A DNA stretch of 50,782 bases from a virus, in IMG/VR virus record IMGVR_UViG_3300036761_001804, positions 1 through 50,782 of that record. One strand, 5' to 3'. Below are positions 6,591 through 14,943 of this stretch, piece after piece. Position numbers and translations under genes: made by a program. The stretch's first letter is position 1, and every line of letters starts with the position of its first letter. The notes under the pieces were generated by a model. The model was given only the letters and a program-made list of their open reading frames with translations, did not search any database and was not told where the DNA came from.

Positions 6591-7589
6591 ATGGACTTCA
6601 AACCGGCTACGCGTTCCCAAAGCAAACTCCACATGTCCATCGAGGCCGTAGCCGGGGCTGGGAAGTCCAAGACTGGCCTCGGGATACTTCGGGGACTTGT
6701 TGGCCCCGAGGGCCGCATCGCGGCGGTAGACACGGAGCATGGCCGTCTCCAACTCGGCTACGCTGGTGTCTATCCCGGGACCGTCCAACCCACGGGGTTC
6801 GATGTCATCGAACTCGTGGACTTCGGCGTGGAGTTTTACATCGAGGCTATCCAGGCCGCCGTGCGTGGACGCTACGACGGCTTGTTCGTGGACTCGGTGA
6901 GCCACGCGTGGGCAGGGAAGGGCGGCATCCTCGAACGCATGGACGCGTTCAAGGGTGGTGGGCAGAACACGTTCAGTGACGGTTGGGGGAAGTACGGCAC
7001 CCCGGCGCAGAACAGGTTCGTGGATGCTCTCTTGAGCAGCAACATGCACGTCATCGTGACGATCCGTAAGAAGGTCGAATACGTCATGAAACCCGATGCC
7101 ACTGGAAAGATCGAGGTCGTCAAGATGGGCCTCAAGCCGATCCAGCGCGAGGGGTTTGATTACGAGTTCGACCTGATCGCTCACATGGACCGCGACCATA
7201 CGATGACCTTCAGCAAGGTCAGCGGCGCGTTCGACGATCTCGACGGCGCGATCATCCCGAGGCCCGAGCCAGTGAAGTTCGGCGAGAGCCTCTTGGCTCG
7301 CATCAAGGCCATGGGCGCGGAATGGAAGCCCCCGGAGTTCGCTCGCACGTTCAAGGTCGGGGCAAAGTTGGTCACGACCAAGGGCGTGACGTTCGAGACG
7401 TACACCGAGGCGTTGAACCTTGGCGTCCAGTACGACAAGGTGACGCAGAAGGGCGCGGCGCGTGAGGCCATGTCCACGCGCTTCAAGGCGGCCAGCGTGA
7501 CTGACCTCACCGAGGCTCAGGCCCTGGCTTTCATCGCAGAGATGGAGAAGGTCATCGCCGAGCCTCCACCGAAGGGAGATCCCAAGTGA
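6591..7589 (+). CDS. Sak4-like RecA-fold ATPase (phage recombinase/annealing ATPase)
   Basis: 332 residues from ATG 6591; GTG 6585 is also in frame. Walker A is AVAGAGKSKTG near residue 20, and a Walker B-like GLFVDSVSHAW follows near residue 105; between them is DTEHGR, typical of phage AAA_24/Sak4-type nucleotide-binding proteins. The C-terminal part lacks a helicase domain. Sak4 proteins promote annealing or strand exchange together with an SSB and are frequently encoded near a RecB/Cas4-like nuclease, as here (7992-8948). Cytoplasmic; expected role in recombination-dependent replication or repair. Confidence 0.82.
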   Translation: MDFKPATRSQSKLHMSIEAVAGAGKSKTGLGILRGLVGPEGRIAAVDTEHGRLQLGYAGVYPGTVQPTGFDVIELVDFGVEFYIEAIQAAVRGRYDGLFVDSVSHAWAGKGGILERMDAFKGGGQNTFSDGWGKYGTPAQNRFVDALLSSNMHVIVTIRKKVEYVMKPDATGKIEVVKMGLKPIQREGFDYEFDLIAHMDRDHTMTFSKVSGAFDDLDGAIIPRPEPVKFGESLLARIKAMGAEWKPPEFARTFKVGAKLVTTKGVTFETYTEALNLGVQYDKVTQKGAAREAMSTRFKAASVTDLTEAQALAFIAEMEKVIAEPPPKGDPK

Positions 7590-7810
7590 CGAAGATGGAC
7601 AGGTTCGTACTCTGGGCCACCATCACAGGAGTTGCGGCGTGTCTCGCCGCGCTCCTTCACGGTTGTATGAGCAACGAGCAGTTTGATACTTGGCAGCGTG
7701 AGAATAATGAACGATGCGCGGCAATGTGCGCGCAGTACCCATCGTACGCGGTGTTGGAACTCAGGTGCAACTGCCCGCAAGCCACAGCGTCCCCAGTGGG
7801 GCTACTATGA
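7586..7810 (+). CDS. Putative exported lipoprotein or membrane-anchored small protein
   Basis: 74 residues from GTG 7586 (GAAGGGAG upstream), overlapping the ATPase stop. A hydrophobic N-terminal segment (FVLWATITGVAACLAALL) is followed by HGC, giving LLHGC, a borderline lipobox; if used, the mature protein would be a lipoprotein starting at that Cys. The mature part has four more Cys. It sits among replication genes, so a lysis role is unlikely; envelope-directed superinfection exclusion is a possibility. Confidence 0.55.
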   Translation: MTKMDRFVLWATITGVAACLAALLHGCMSNEQFDTWQRENNERCAAMCAQYPSYAVLELRCNCPQATASPVGLL

Positions 7811-8001
7811 TCATCATCTGGATTTTCCATCTCCCCGAGGACCAGGTAGACCTGGATCTCGCGATGGCGTCGCGGAATAACCAGAACGCTCTAGACTCCA
7901 TCGCGGAAGTATTCCGGCGACACCGGAAGTACGAAGGCCCCGCGATGACGGAAGAACTGTTCTACGAGATCTTGTCCGACGAGGAAGCCTCATGCAGTTG
8001 A
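7807..8001 (+). CDS. Small hypothetical protein
   Basis: 64 residues from ATG 7807 in an ATGA overlap. It opens with a short hydrophobic strand (MIIIWIFHL), then a charged helical remainder. It overlaps the nuclease start (7992) by 10 bases, so it may be a translational partner. No family recognised. Confidence 0.6.
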   Translation: MIIIWIFHLPEDQVDLDLAMASRNNQNALDSIAEVFRRHRKYEGPAMTEELFYEILSDEEASCS

Positions 8002-8948
8002 CCAACAATCTGCGGCTCCCTGACGCCCTCGTGGCTCTGTTCGCCGAAGACGACTACACACGCGGGGATGCCGACTACAGTGTAACCGGCCTGCTGTCGC
8101 CCCCGCGTGTGCTCCAGTTGAAGCAGCGCCATGACGAGGAGTTGACTGAAGATGTCGTGGATCGCATCCCTTCGCAGTTGGGTACGCTCCTGCACAAGGC
8201 TGCCCACGAAAGCGCAAAGCGACTGGCGCACGATGGTGTACTCGCCGAAGAACGATTTTACGTTGCTCGTCGAGTGGCTAACGGGGCAGAAGTACGAATC
8301 AGCGGTCAGATGGACCATATCCTCGTGGATGAAACGTCGGAAGAACTGACGGACTACAAGTTCCCGAGTGTGTCGTCCTTGCAGATCAAGTTGACCCGGC
8401 CCGGGGCACTCATGGAATGGACCGAGCAAGTGAACCTCTACGCGCTGATCCTGCGCGAGAACTACATTCCGGTGCGCACAGCCCGGATCATCGCCACGGG
8501 GTTGGGATGGACGGCCGGGATGGCAGCGCGTGGCACGCATCCACCAACCCAGACGGTTGCCATCCCGATCGACCTGTGGCCTGTGGAACAGCAAGAGGCG
8601 TTCCTGATGTCCAGGCTGGAAGCGCACGCGGCAGCCGCCGCGCTCGCAGACGAGGATCTCCCACTTTGCACGCCTGCGGAGCGATGGGTAGCCCCAACCA
8701 AGTACGCAGTCATGAAGCCCGGGCGCAAGAGCGCCGTGCGCGTGACCGAGTTCAAGGCCGAGGCAGAGATGCTGCTATCCGAGAACGAAGGATGGTGGCT
8801 GGATGAGCGCATTGGGGGTAGCCGTCGATGTACCCTATGGTGCGCAGTCGGGAGGGCTGGCCTGTGCAACCAGTGGAATGCAGAGCAGGCCGCTGCGCGC
8901 ATCGCCGGTACTCCTGACTCTAACCTAGAAGAGGAGGCTCTATCGTGA
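7992..8948 (+). CDS. Cas4/RecB-like PD-(D/E)XK nuclease
   Basis: 318 residues, ATG 7992. Nuclease motifs appear in order: GTLLHKAAHE (64-73), GQMDHIL with D108, TDYKF (D121, K123) as the D/E-x-K, and the helix EWTEQVNLYA with Q146 and Y150. The C-terminal third has a lone Cys (LCTP) and then C-x3-C-x7-C, compatible with a Cas4/AddB-like Fe-S cluster. Such enzymes resect DNA ends to produce single strands for annealing; the upstream Sak4-like ATPase fits a two-component recombination module. Confidence 0.85.
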   Translation: MQLTNNLRLPDALVALFAEDDYTRGDADYSVTGLLSPPRVLQLKQRHDEELTEDVVDRIPSQLGTLLHKAAHESAKRLAHDGVLAEERFYVARRVANGAEVRISGQMDHILVDETSEELTDYKFPSVSSLQIKLTRPGALMEWTEQVNLYALILRENYIPVRTARIIATGLGWTAGMAARGTHPPTQTVAIPIDLWPVEQQEAFLMSRLEAHAAAAALADEDLPLCTPAERWVAPTKYAVMKPGRKSAVRVTEFKAEAEMLLSENEGWWLDERIGGSRRCTLWCAVGRAGLCNQWNAEQAAARIAGTPDSNLEEEALS

Positions 8949-8980
8949 GTGAAACATAGCAAGAAGAGCGTGACGAAGCG

Positions 8981-9259
8981 ATGGAGTCTGTCGCGACGCA
9001 TGCGGAGCGAGTTGTACCGAACTTCGCAGTGAGTGCTGCGGAGTTCATTGTCGAACATCTTCGGTTGAACGGTTCTATGACCAGCGAGGAACTGACAGAC
9101 AACTGCAAGATGGCCGGGATCGTGCCGCACGACGATCGCGCTTTCGGCCCTGTCTTCTACGCGTTGCGGCGCAAGCAACTGATTCACAAGATCGGGACTG
9201 CACTTCGTACCAAAGGCCACGGCACTACAGGCGGTAACGTCTGGGCGTTGGTGGCCTGA
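8981..9259 (+). CDS. Winged-helix-like DNA-binding protein
   Basis: 92 residues from ATG 8981; the ribosome-binding site is weak (AAGAAGAG). The pattern of a helix (AAEFIVEHLRL), a second (SEELTDNCKMAG), and a recognition-type helix (FGPVFYALRRKQLIHKIG) followed by a Gly-rich wing and terminal strand (VWALVA) is that of a winged helix. The 11529-11810 protein has the same architecture, suggesting paralogues. A role in transcriptional control or origin binding is inferred. Confidence 0.65.
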   Translation: MESVATHAERVVPNFAVSAAEFIVEHLRLNGSMTSEELTDNCKMAGIVPHDDRAFGPVFYALRRKQLIHKIGTALRTKGHGTTGGNVWALVA

Positions 9260-9312
9260 GTTCCACCGCTACATGCGTTGCTCGCGTGTGTAGCCAATAC
9301 CAAGGAGAAAAC

Positions 9313-10026
9313 ATGGCACCAGAGACGCAGGAAGCCCTCGACGACGATTCCAGCCTAGACGGTGGGTTGAACGACGAGGGTGACACGGCAGGCGAGTTCA
9401 CCGAGGCAGCGGCAGACGCCGCCGCAGCGGAGTTCGCCGCCTACGAGAAGGCTGGCCGCGTCGATGACGTGGACAAGCAGCGCGAGTTGATCACCGAGGG
9501 CACCACGGTTCAACTCGGCTTCGTCAGTGCCGAACTGGCGATGGGCGGCAAGGTCCAGGCTGGCAAGGAGTACATCTACGGCAAGTTCCAGGTGAACAAG
9601 CCGGACATGTACGCAGACGGGGAGCGCGACTTCGGGATCTACTTCCGCCTGACCGCCAAGGCGAGCGATCCGCAGAAGCCGAACTCTACGGCGTTCAATG
9701 TGACGCAGAGTCAACTGCGTCGCATCGCGGCAGCGATCTGGGGCGTGGAAGTCACGAGCCCGGCAGTCGTCGCGCTGATCGAGCCCGCCCTGAAGGCGGC
9801 AGCGGAGCAGGGCAGCAATCCCACGGAGCGCCGTGCAGCGTTCTTCGTGGCCCTGACCAAGTTGATCAACGAGGAGTTGGTCGGCAAGACGTTCACCACG
9901 GACATCGGGGTTCGCCCGGCGCGCGTGTGGAACGGCAAGAAGTACCGTGAGACGCAGGACATCGGGAAGCCGCACTACCCGGGTCGCAAGGAGCAGAAGT
10001 CTGCGCTCAAGCCGGTCACGGCCTAA
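9313..10026 (+). CDS. Hypothetical replication/recombination-associated protein (possible SSB-like)
   Basis: 237 residues from ATG 9313 with AAGGAG upstream. The first about 60 residues are very acidic and Ala-rich. The middle has beta-type segments (EYIYGKFQVNKP, RDFGIYFRLTAKA) and the end is basic. The position next to the Sak4-like ATPase and nuclease is where phages often encode a single-stranded DNA-binding protein, but the SSB fold is not proven and the acidic tail is N-terminal rather than C-terminal as in most SSBs. Confidence 0.6.
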   Translation: MAPETQEALDDDSSLDGGLNDEGDTAGEFTEAAADAAAAEFAAYEKAGRVDDVDKQRELITEGTTVQLGFVSAELAMGGKVQAGKEYIYGKFQVNKPDMYADGERDFGIYFRLTAKASDPQKPNSTAFNVTQSQLRRIAAAIWGVEVTSPAVVALIEPALKAAAEQGSNPTERRAAFFVALTKLINEELVGKTFTTDIGVRPARVWNGKKYRETQDIGKPHYPGRKEQKSALKPVTA

Positions 10027-10027
10027 C

Positions 10028-10222
10028 ATGGCCGCCGTTCTCCAGCGGTGCATCAACTGCACCGTCGAATATGATGCGAGCACAGACCAGTTCCACAACT
10101 TCGGTCTGTGTCTCGCCCGGGTGCGTCGGGGACCGTTGCCAAAGGGCGACGGTTCCCCGCCGTCTGTTCCACCCCCGGCTGGCTCGGACTTCCCAGATCC
10201 CGAGAGTCCGACAGTTCACTAG
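10028..10222 (+). CDS. Small protein with N-terminal C-x2-C and Pro-rich tail
   Basis: 64 residues, ATG 10028 one base after the previous stop. RCINC near the N-terminus plus a later Cys (LCLAR) could make a small metal knuckle; residues after about 38 are Pro/Gly/Ser-rich and disordered. No family recognised. Confidence 0.5.
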   Translation: MAAVLQRCINCTVEYDASTDQFHNFGLCLARVRRGPLPKGDGSPPSVPPPAGSDFPDPESPTVH

Positions 10223-10234
10223 AAGGGAGGTTCC

Positions 10235-10621
10235 GTGAAGAAGTATTGGCCCGCGCTTGCGATCCTCGCGTTGCTGCTCCTGGGTACGGTCCAGGCAGCG
10301 AACGCGGCAAGCGTGAAGATCTGTTACGACGATGCCTCGGTATCCCCCGGGGTCACGTCGATCAACGTGCTCTACCATCCGACCACGGGGTCGGATGTCA
10401 CCACGGCTGATGTACTCGCAGGTTCCGTGCTCACGGGCTCGGTGCGCTGTGCGACGCAGCCGATCCCCGCGCTCCTGGTGCGCGGGACCACGTATGCAGT
10501 GACGCTCAAAGCCACCAACGCCTTCGCGGAGGTAGGGCCTGCGTCGAACGCAGTGACGTTTCTTCCGCCAAATCTGCCAGCCGTCATCACAGGTGTGTCG
10601 GTACAGATTGTCGTTCCGTGA
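10235..10621 (+). CDS. Exported fibronectin-III-like protein
   Basis: 128 residues from GTG 10235 with AAGGGAGG upstream. There is a clear Sec signal peptide: MKKYWPALAILALLLLGTVQ with cleavage likely after ANA near residue 24. The mature part is about 100 residues of beta-rich sequence with YAVTLKATNAFAEVGPASNAV, the classic end of an FnIII domain. Two Cys could form a disulfide. An exported single FnIII domain in the early, replication-gene cluster is unusual; an envelope or adhesion role, or interference with other phages, is possible. Confidence 0.75.
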   Translation: MKKYWPALAILALLLLGTVQAANAASVKICYDDASVSPGVTSINVLYHPTTGSDVTTADVLAGSVLTGSVRCATQPIPALLVRGTTYAVTLKATNAFAEVGPASNAVTFLPPNLPAVITGVSVQIVVP

Positions 10622-10657
10622 TTTCCTGCACCGAAGGGTAGACGTGACGGTACATCC

Positions 10658-11539
10658 ATGACCAAACATCCCAACCTCGTAGCGTGGCGCAAAGCCCACG
10701 GCAGCCTCTGCCATGTGTGTCCGTTGAACGGGCAACGCTGCGCAGGTTCGGATGGTCCAGTTGAGGCTGAGCACATTGGCGTAGGAGACTTCCCAAGTCA
10801 GGACGATGTAGACGACGGCGTGACGCGCGGCCAGACCCACGGACGCGCCTTCAGCGACGGTGTTGGGTACTACATGAAACTGGAGAACCTTGTACCCGAG
10901 GGCCTTGCGACGCTCGTCCATGTCCCAGGCCGGAAGTGGCCCCGCGTCGTGCTCAGCAATACGTTCTTGATGAACCTGATCATGTGTCACATTCCCGGGA
11001 AGAAGAAGCCCCAGGTCAAGATTCGTTCCACCGTAGGTCGGCACGCCATCCTGTGCTGCGCCAATTCGTACCGCGCCGTGATGCGCCGGATCTACAAGGA
11101 CAACCCGCGTCGAACGCTGACAACGATGGGCACCGCAGCCACCAGTACAACCCTTCGTATGCCAGCCGCGATCGAGGCGTTCCGTGGCCGCATCCCTGCC
11201 CCGTGGGTGGATGCAGACATCGAGCGCCTCTTCGCGCCGATCCCTGAAGAGCAGATCTACAAGGTGGTACTCCGAGGAAAGCATCCCAAGGAGCCGTGGT
11301 GGCCAGCCATGGAATGGTTCTTGGCCGAGATCTTGAAGTTGCAGCGCGCGGGTGTGCGCAAGGTAGCGAAGTGCGGGCTCACGCCGCCACGAGAGTTCAC
11401 AGCGACGTATGAGCATATCCGCATCGACACTGGCGAACACTACATTACCAACCATGCCGTGGTCCTAGATCTTCTACTGCGGCGCCAAAGACAAGCGCTC
11501 ACGAAGCGCACGAAAAGGGAGAAGCAGGATGGAAACTAG
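10658..11539 (+). CDS. Diverged uracil-DNA glycosylase superfamily protein (family 4-like fold)
   Basis: 293 residues from ATG 10658. The Fe-S pattern of family 4 UDGs is visible: CHVCPL (C18, C21), C110 in NLIMCHIPGKKKP (family NVVKCRPPGNRKP) and C133/C134. GVGDFPSQDD (41-50) takes the place of the catalytic GEAPG motif, followed by GRAFSDGVGYYM for the family G-PF-G--G motif. I see no terminal HPS/HPA motif. The active-site changes suggest altered or lost glycosylase activity, perhaps a structural partner of the nearby DNA polymerase or a protein that guards modified DNA. The about 100-residue C-terminal extension is unassigned. Confidence 0.7.
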   Translation: MTKHPNLVAWRKAHGSLCHVCPLNGQRCAGSDGPVEAEHIGVGDFPSQDDVDDGVTRGQTHGRAFSDGVGYYMKLENLVPEGLATLVHVPGRKWPRVVLSNTFLMNLIMCHIPGKKKPQVKIRSTVGRHAILCCANSYRAVMRRIYKDNPRRTLTTMGTAATSTTLRMPAAIEAFRGRIPAPWVDADIERLFAPIPEEQIYKVVLRGKHPKEPWWPAMEWFLAEILKLQRAGVRKVAKCGLTPPREFTATYEHIRIDTGEHYITNHAVVLDLLLRRQRQALTKRTKREKQDGN

Positions 11540-11810
11540 TATTGCAGAACAAGTTAACGACCTAACGCGGGTAACTGCTCGCATCGGGGCATTCGTAGAA
11601 CGCTTTGTTCTTGCGCGTCTTCGTGAGCAACGGACATTTACAGCCCACGAACTGCGTAGATTCGTGATGCTCTGTGAGCCTGGGATTGCCCCGGCATCGC
11701 CCGATCGAGTCTTGCGCGCCCTGCGGCAGGCCCGGCGCATAAATTATGTCGTGACGAATCGCCGGGCATCGGAGTACAAACCGCTGGAAATCGACAGCGC
11801 GCAGTTCTAG
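11529..11810 (+). CDS. Winged-helix-like DNA-binding protein, paralogue-like of 8981-9259
   Basis: 93 residues, ATG 11529 with GGGAGAAG upstream, overlapping the previous gene by 11 bases. A long first helix, then TAHELRRFV, GIAPASPDRVLRALRQARRI and a wing (NYVVTNRRASEYK) give a winged-helix layout like the 8981-9259 protein. Placed just before the polymerase block, it may be a regulator or replication accessory factor. Confidence 0.65.
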   Translation: METSIAEQVNDLTRVTARIGAFVERFVLARLREQRTFTAHELRRFVMLCEPGIAPASPDRVLRALRQARRINYVVTNRRASEYKPLEIDSAQF

Positions 11811-11818
11811 GGGAGTCT

Positions 11819-12346
11819 ATGACAGACGAAGACAAGATGGCGAGGGCAGCCCTCGATGCGCCGCCGATGGAATTGCCAGAGAGCCAGCAAGATCCCGTGG
11901 ATGAGAATGGTGAGGTGATCGACACCACATCACCTCCAGTTGCTGACGCAATCCTCGAAAGCGAGAAGTCCACAGCTTGGACTGATGCACAACGCGATGC
12001 CCATGTCAAGATTGCCGAAGGCATCGAAGCCGAGGGCAAGGGCGGCCCGGGCTCGGAGATCACCGGGCTCGAACTCGATCCCGGCCGCGAACTAACCCCC
12101 GAGGAACGCAAGGCTCTCCCTCCCTGGGCCGAGCAACTACGCCCGGGACGCGGCGTAGCCATCGACGGCTGGGTCACACGCATTGTGCTGATCGACCCCG
12201 CGCGTAGTATGCTGCTCCTGTTTGTCGAGGGACCAAGCCAGGGCACGACGAAGAAAGTCAAGGCCGCGATGAAGAAGCACGCGACGAAGAAGGGCAGCAA
12301 CAAGACCCCGAAGGGTGGAGCCCGGACCCGTGCGCGATCTAAGTAA
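11819..12346 (+). CDS. Hypothetical protein with acidic N-terminus and Lys-rich tail
   Basis: 175 residues, ATG 11819 preceded by GGGGAG. The first half is acidic and disordered, a central segment (GVAIDGWVTRIVLIDPARSMLLLFV) forms a small beta unit, and the last 40 residues are Lys/Thr/Arg-rich, suggesting DNA binding. Directly upstream of the polymerase cluster; no recognised family. Confidence 0.65.
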   Translation: MTDEDKMARAALDAPPMELPESQQDPVDENGEVIDTTSPPVADAILESEKSTAWTDAQRDAHVKIAEGIEAEGKGGPGSEITGLELDPGRELTPEERKALPPWAEQLRPGRGVAIDGWVTRIVLIDPARSMLLLFVEGPSQGTTKKVKAAMKKHATKKGSNKTPKGGARTRARSK

Positions 12347-12605
12347 CGCCGAACTGGAGTGCATGTCGCACAATGATCTGTGCGAACGCGTGCGCGATCT
12401 CCAGCATCAACGCCTGATCTGGGCCAAAGCCACGGAAGGCACCGAGCGCAGGAACGTGAAACTCGTAGACGTTGCAGCGCAGGCGGTCGGACTCAACAGG
12501 GCGGTGTTTGCTCGGGCGCACGCGGAACTCCAGGCCATCCAGGCTCGGGCCGACGAAGTGATCCGCGAACTCAAGACGGTGATCGAGGAGACGGGGGGCA
12601 AGTGA
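12330..12605 (+). CDS. Coiled-coil hypothetical protein
   Basis: 91 residues from GTG 12330 (GGTGGAG about nine bases upstream); GTG 12315 is an alternative. It is almost entirely helical with heptad-like spacing of Leu/Ile/Val and charged residues from about residue 15 to 88. It overlaps the previous gene by 17 bases and the polymerase start by 4. Possibly a polymerase accessory protein; inference from position. Confidence 0.6.
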   Translation: MRDLSNAELECMSHNDLCERVRDLQHQRLIWAKATEGTERRNVKLVDVAAQAVGLNRAVFARAHAELQAIQARADEVIRELKTVIEETGGK

Positions 12606-14719
12606 GGCCACAGGGAATGCTCTTCTGCCCGACGCTCCTCCCGGGCTCACTGTTCGCCAACCAGGCGCTAGCCTTCGCCGTGCGCGAGGATTGGGCGAAG
12701 GCGGCGCGCATCCAGCAGCACGGGGCCACGCGTGTTCCACTCCCCATGCTTCCGTGGCAGATCGAGCCCCAGGTCCAGCATGTGCGAACGTACTTCATGC
12801 GCATGGTCACGGACCCCGGGCCGTGGGTGATCGACTTCGAGGCCACCCTGATGGGCGAGCCTGTCTGCCTGAGTATCTGGTCAGCGTACAAGCCGATGTT
12901 CCACCGGGGTATCTGCATCCCGTTCCTCAACCAGGGCGGTAGCCGCTACTGGTCCATGGAAGACGAGGCCACCGTCATGGGCCTAGTCACATGGTTCTTC
13001 CTCGATCCATACTTCAAGAAGTGGGGGCACAACCTTGCAGGCTACGATACTGGCGTACCGCCGTTTAACTGGCGTGCTCTTATCAAGACCGCGTGGAACC
13101 TCGACGTGGCAGGGGTGGAGGGAGACACCATGGCCGCCCACCATGTTACGTTCGCCGAACTACGTCATAGTCTTGCCTTCCTGGCTTCGATGGTCACGGA
13201 CCAGCGTTCATACAAGTTGGACGTGTGGAAGGACGACGACGGAGACGAAGATGTCAAGGCCAAACCTGAGTGGTCACGTATTCTCGACCGTCCAAACGAG
13301 AAGACGCGCACGTACTGCAACGAAGATACGTTTTCCACTGCGGTGGGACATAACGTACTTGTTGCAGAGATGGATACTCTGGGATGTCGGGCAATCCATG
13401 ACACTATCGCCCTGCCGCTTATACCAATCGTTCAGGAAGTAGGCTATCGCGGGATGCCCATCGACACCACGCTTCGCGACGACATGATCTTCGACTTGGA
13501 CTTGCGCAAGGGCGCAGTCGGGCAGCGTCTTCGCGAAGCGGGCGTCACTACGATGAACTCTCCACAGAAACTCGGGTGGCAACTCAAGGATCTTGGTGTG
13601 CCCCTAGTGGAGACAACGGAGGGCGGACAATTCAGGACAGATCTGGAAACGATCGGGAAGATGAACTGGAAGTTGAACACGCTCCCGGCCAAGAAGGGCG
13701 GCGAGTCTCAGTTTCCGTTCTTGTCATTGATCAAGGAGTACCGCAGGTTGGAGAAGGCGAGCAAGAATCTGGCCTCGCTGATTCCCTGCGACGACGGACT
13801 CCTGCGCACACGGATGCAAGCCATTGGAACTGTGACTGCCAGGTATGCCTCCGCTGGATTCGGCACCAAAGACAAGCCTGGGTGGTGCAATATCTGCAAG
13901 ACGTGGGGCGCACACGGCACGAATCTCCAGAACATCCCGAAGGACAACAAGGAACTCGGTGTCAATGTGAAGGATGTCTTCCATGCGAGCCCCGGTTGGC
14001 TCTTGGGAGAGTTGGACTACCGCGCATACGAACTCGTGATCCAGGCTCACCGCATCAAGAGCGAGAAGATGATCTCCCGCCTGGAGACACCCGGCGCAGA
14101 CCCACATAGTCTCCACGCGAAGTTGATGTACCCGGACTTCGCCGGGAAGGGCACGCCCAGCGGGGATCGTCAGCGCGGGACGATGAAGAACGTGATCTAC
14201 GGGAAGCGCGGCGGCGGCGGGAACCGGGCGCTCCAGAGTGCCCTGGCGAAGAAGGATGAGTTCTTCGAGTTGCCAGAGATCGAGGAGTTCCGCGTCGTGC
14301 TCGATGCTGAGTATCCCGAGGAGCCAGAGTGGATCACCTGGACCGGCCACATGCTGGAGAACCAGTTGCTCAACGGTGAGCGCCGGGTGATCTACAACGC
14401 CTTCGGCAGGCCGCGCGTGCTCATGGGCCGCGAGCCGTTGAAGGCCGCGCTCGCCACGGAGATTAGCGGCACGGGCGCGGAGATCATGAACTGCGTGTTC
14501 CTGCGGATGGCGATCTACCATCCAGAAGAGTTCAAGTATATCTGCCTACAGATCCACGACTCCATCCTGGTTCACGCACCGAAGGCGATCTTCTGGCACG
14601 TTGTCGAAGTAGTCAAGGCCGAGATGGAGCGTGCGGTCTGGATGTGGGGCGAGTTCGTCACGTTTGGCGTAGACGTGAAGTTCGGCGAGCGCTGGACGGG
14701 CATGAAGGAAGCGGCATGA
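12602..14719 (+). CDS. Family A DNA polymerase with 3'-5' exonuclease domain
   Basis: 705 residues from GTG 12602 (GTGA overlap); ATG 12617 is an alternative. The exonuclease domain has WVIDFEA (D78, E80), HNLAGYD and TYCNED. The polymerase domain has motif A GELDYRAYE (D472), motif B R525-x3-K529-x3-Y533-G534 and motif C IHDS (H652, D653, S654). Family A normally ends motif C with HDE, and the motif B sequence has Gly where Pol I/T7 have the second conserved Tyr (YG..YG). Tyr at the Pol I F762 position resembles T7. A C-x2-C (C429, C432) sits in the insert before TNLQNIP. This is the replicative polymerase of the phage, acting with the helicase at 14940. Confidence 0.95.
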   Translation: MRPQGMLFCPTLLPGSLFANQALAFAVREDWAKAARIQQHGATRVPLPMLPWQIEPQVQHVRTYFMRMVTDPGPWVIDFEATLMGEPVCLSIWSAYKPMFHRGICIPFLNQGGSRYWSMEDEATVMGLVTWFFLDPYFKKWGHNLAGYDTGVPPFNWRALIKTAWNLDVAGVEGDTMAAHHVTFAELRHSLAFLASMVTDQRSYKLDVWKDDDGDEDVKAKPEWSRILDRPNEKTRTYCNEDTFSTAVGHNVLVAEMDTLGCRAIHDTIALPLIPIVQEVGYRGMPIDTTLRDDMIFDLDLRKGAVGQRLREAGVTTMNSPQKLGWQLKDLGVPLVETTEGGQFRTDLETIGKMNWKLNTLPAKKGGESQFPFLSLIKEYRRLEKASKNLASLIPCDDGLLRTRMQAIGTVTARYASAGFGTKDKPGWCNICKTWGAHGTNLQNIPKDNKELGVNVKDVFHASPGWLLGELDYRAYELVIQAHRIKSEKMISRLETPGADPHSLHAKLMYPDFAGKGTPSGDRQRGTMKNVIYGKRGGGGNRALQSALAKKDEFFELPEIEEFRVVLDAEYPEEPEWITWTGHMLENQLLNGERRVIYNAFGRPRVLMGREPLKAALATEISGTGAEIMNCVFLRMAIYHPEEFKYICLQIHDSILVHAPKAIFWHVVEVVKAEMERAVWMWGEFVTFGVDVKFGERWTGMKEAA

Positions 14720-14943
14720 AGCAACGTCTTGACTCCCCGCTTCGCGAGTATCGTGGTCGCGAGCACCGCAAGATCCGTGTCTACATCAAGCGTTACCTGG
14801 GCCGGGCCAACCGTTGGGAAACCGGCTTCAAGGGAGTCCTCATTCACGAAATGTACACCATGGGTCTGGACTTCATCGAAGAGATCAACTCCATGCTTTG
14901 GTCGCCTCGCCGACCCCGGACGTACCGCCGCCGTGCCAAATGA
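14716..14943 (+). CDS. Small basic protein between polymerase and helicase
   Basis: 75 residues, ATG 14716 in an ATGA overlap with the polymerase stop. Strongly basic, Arg-rich at both ends (REYRGREHRKIRVYIKRY; RRPRTYRRRAK) with a central helix. Likely nucleic-acid-binding, perhaps a replisome accessory; no family recognised. Confidence 0.65.
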   Translation: MKQRLDSPLREYRGREHRKIRVYIKRYLGRANRWETGFKGVLIHEMYTMGLDFIEEINSMLWSPRRPRTYRRRAK

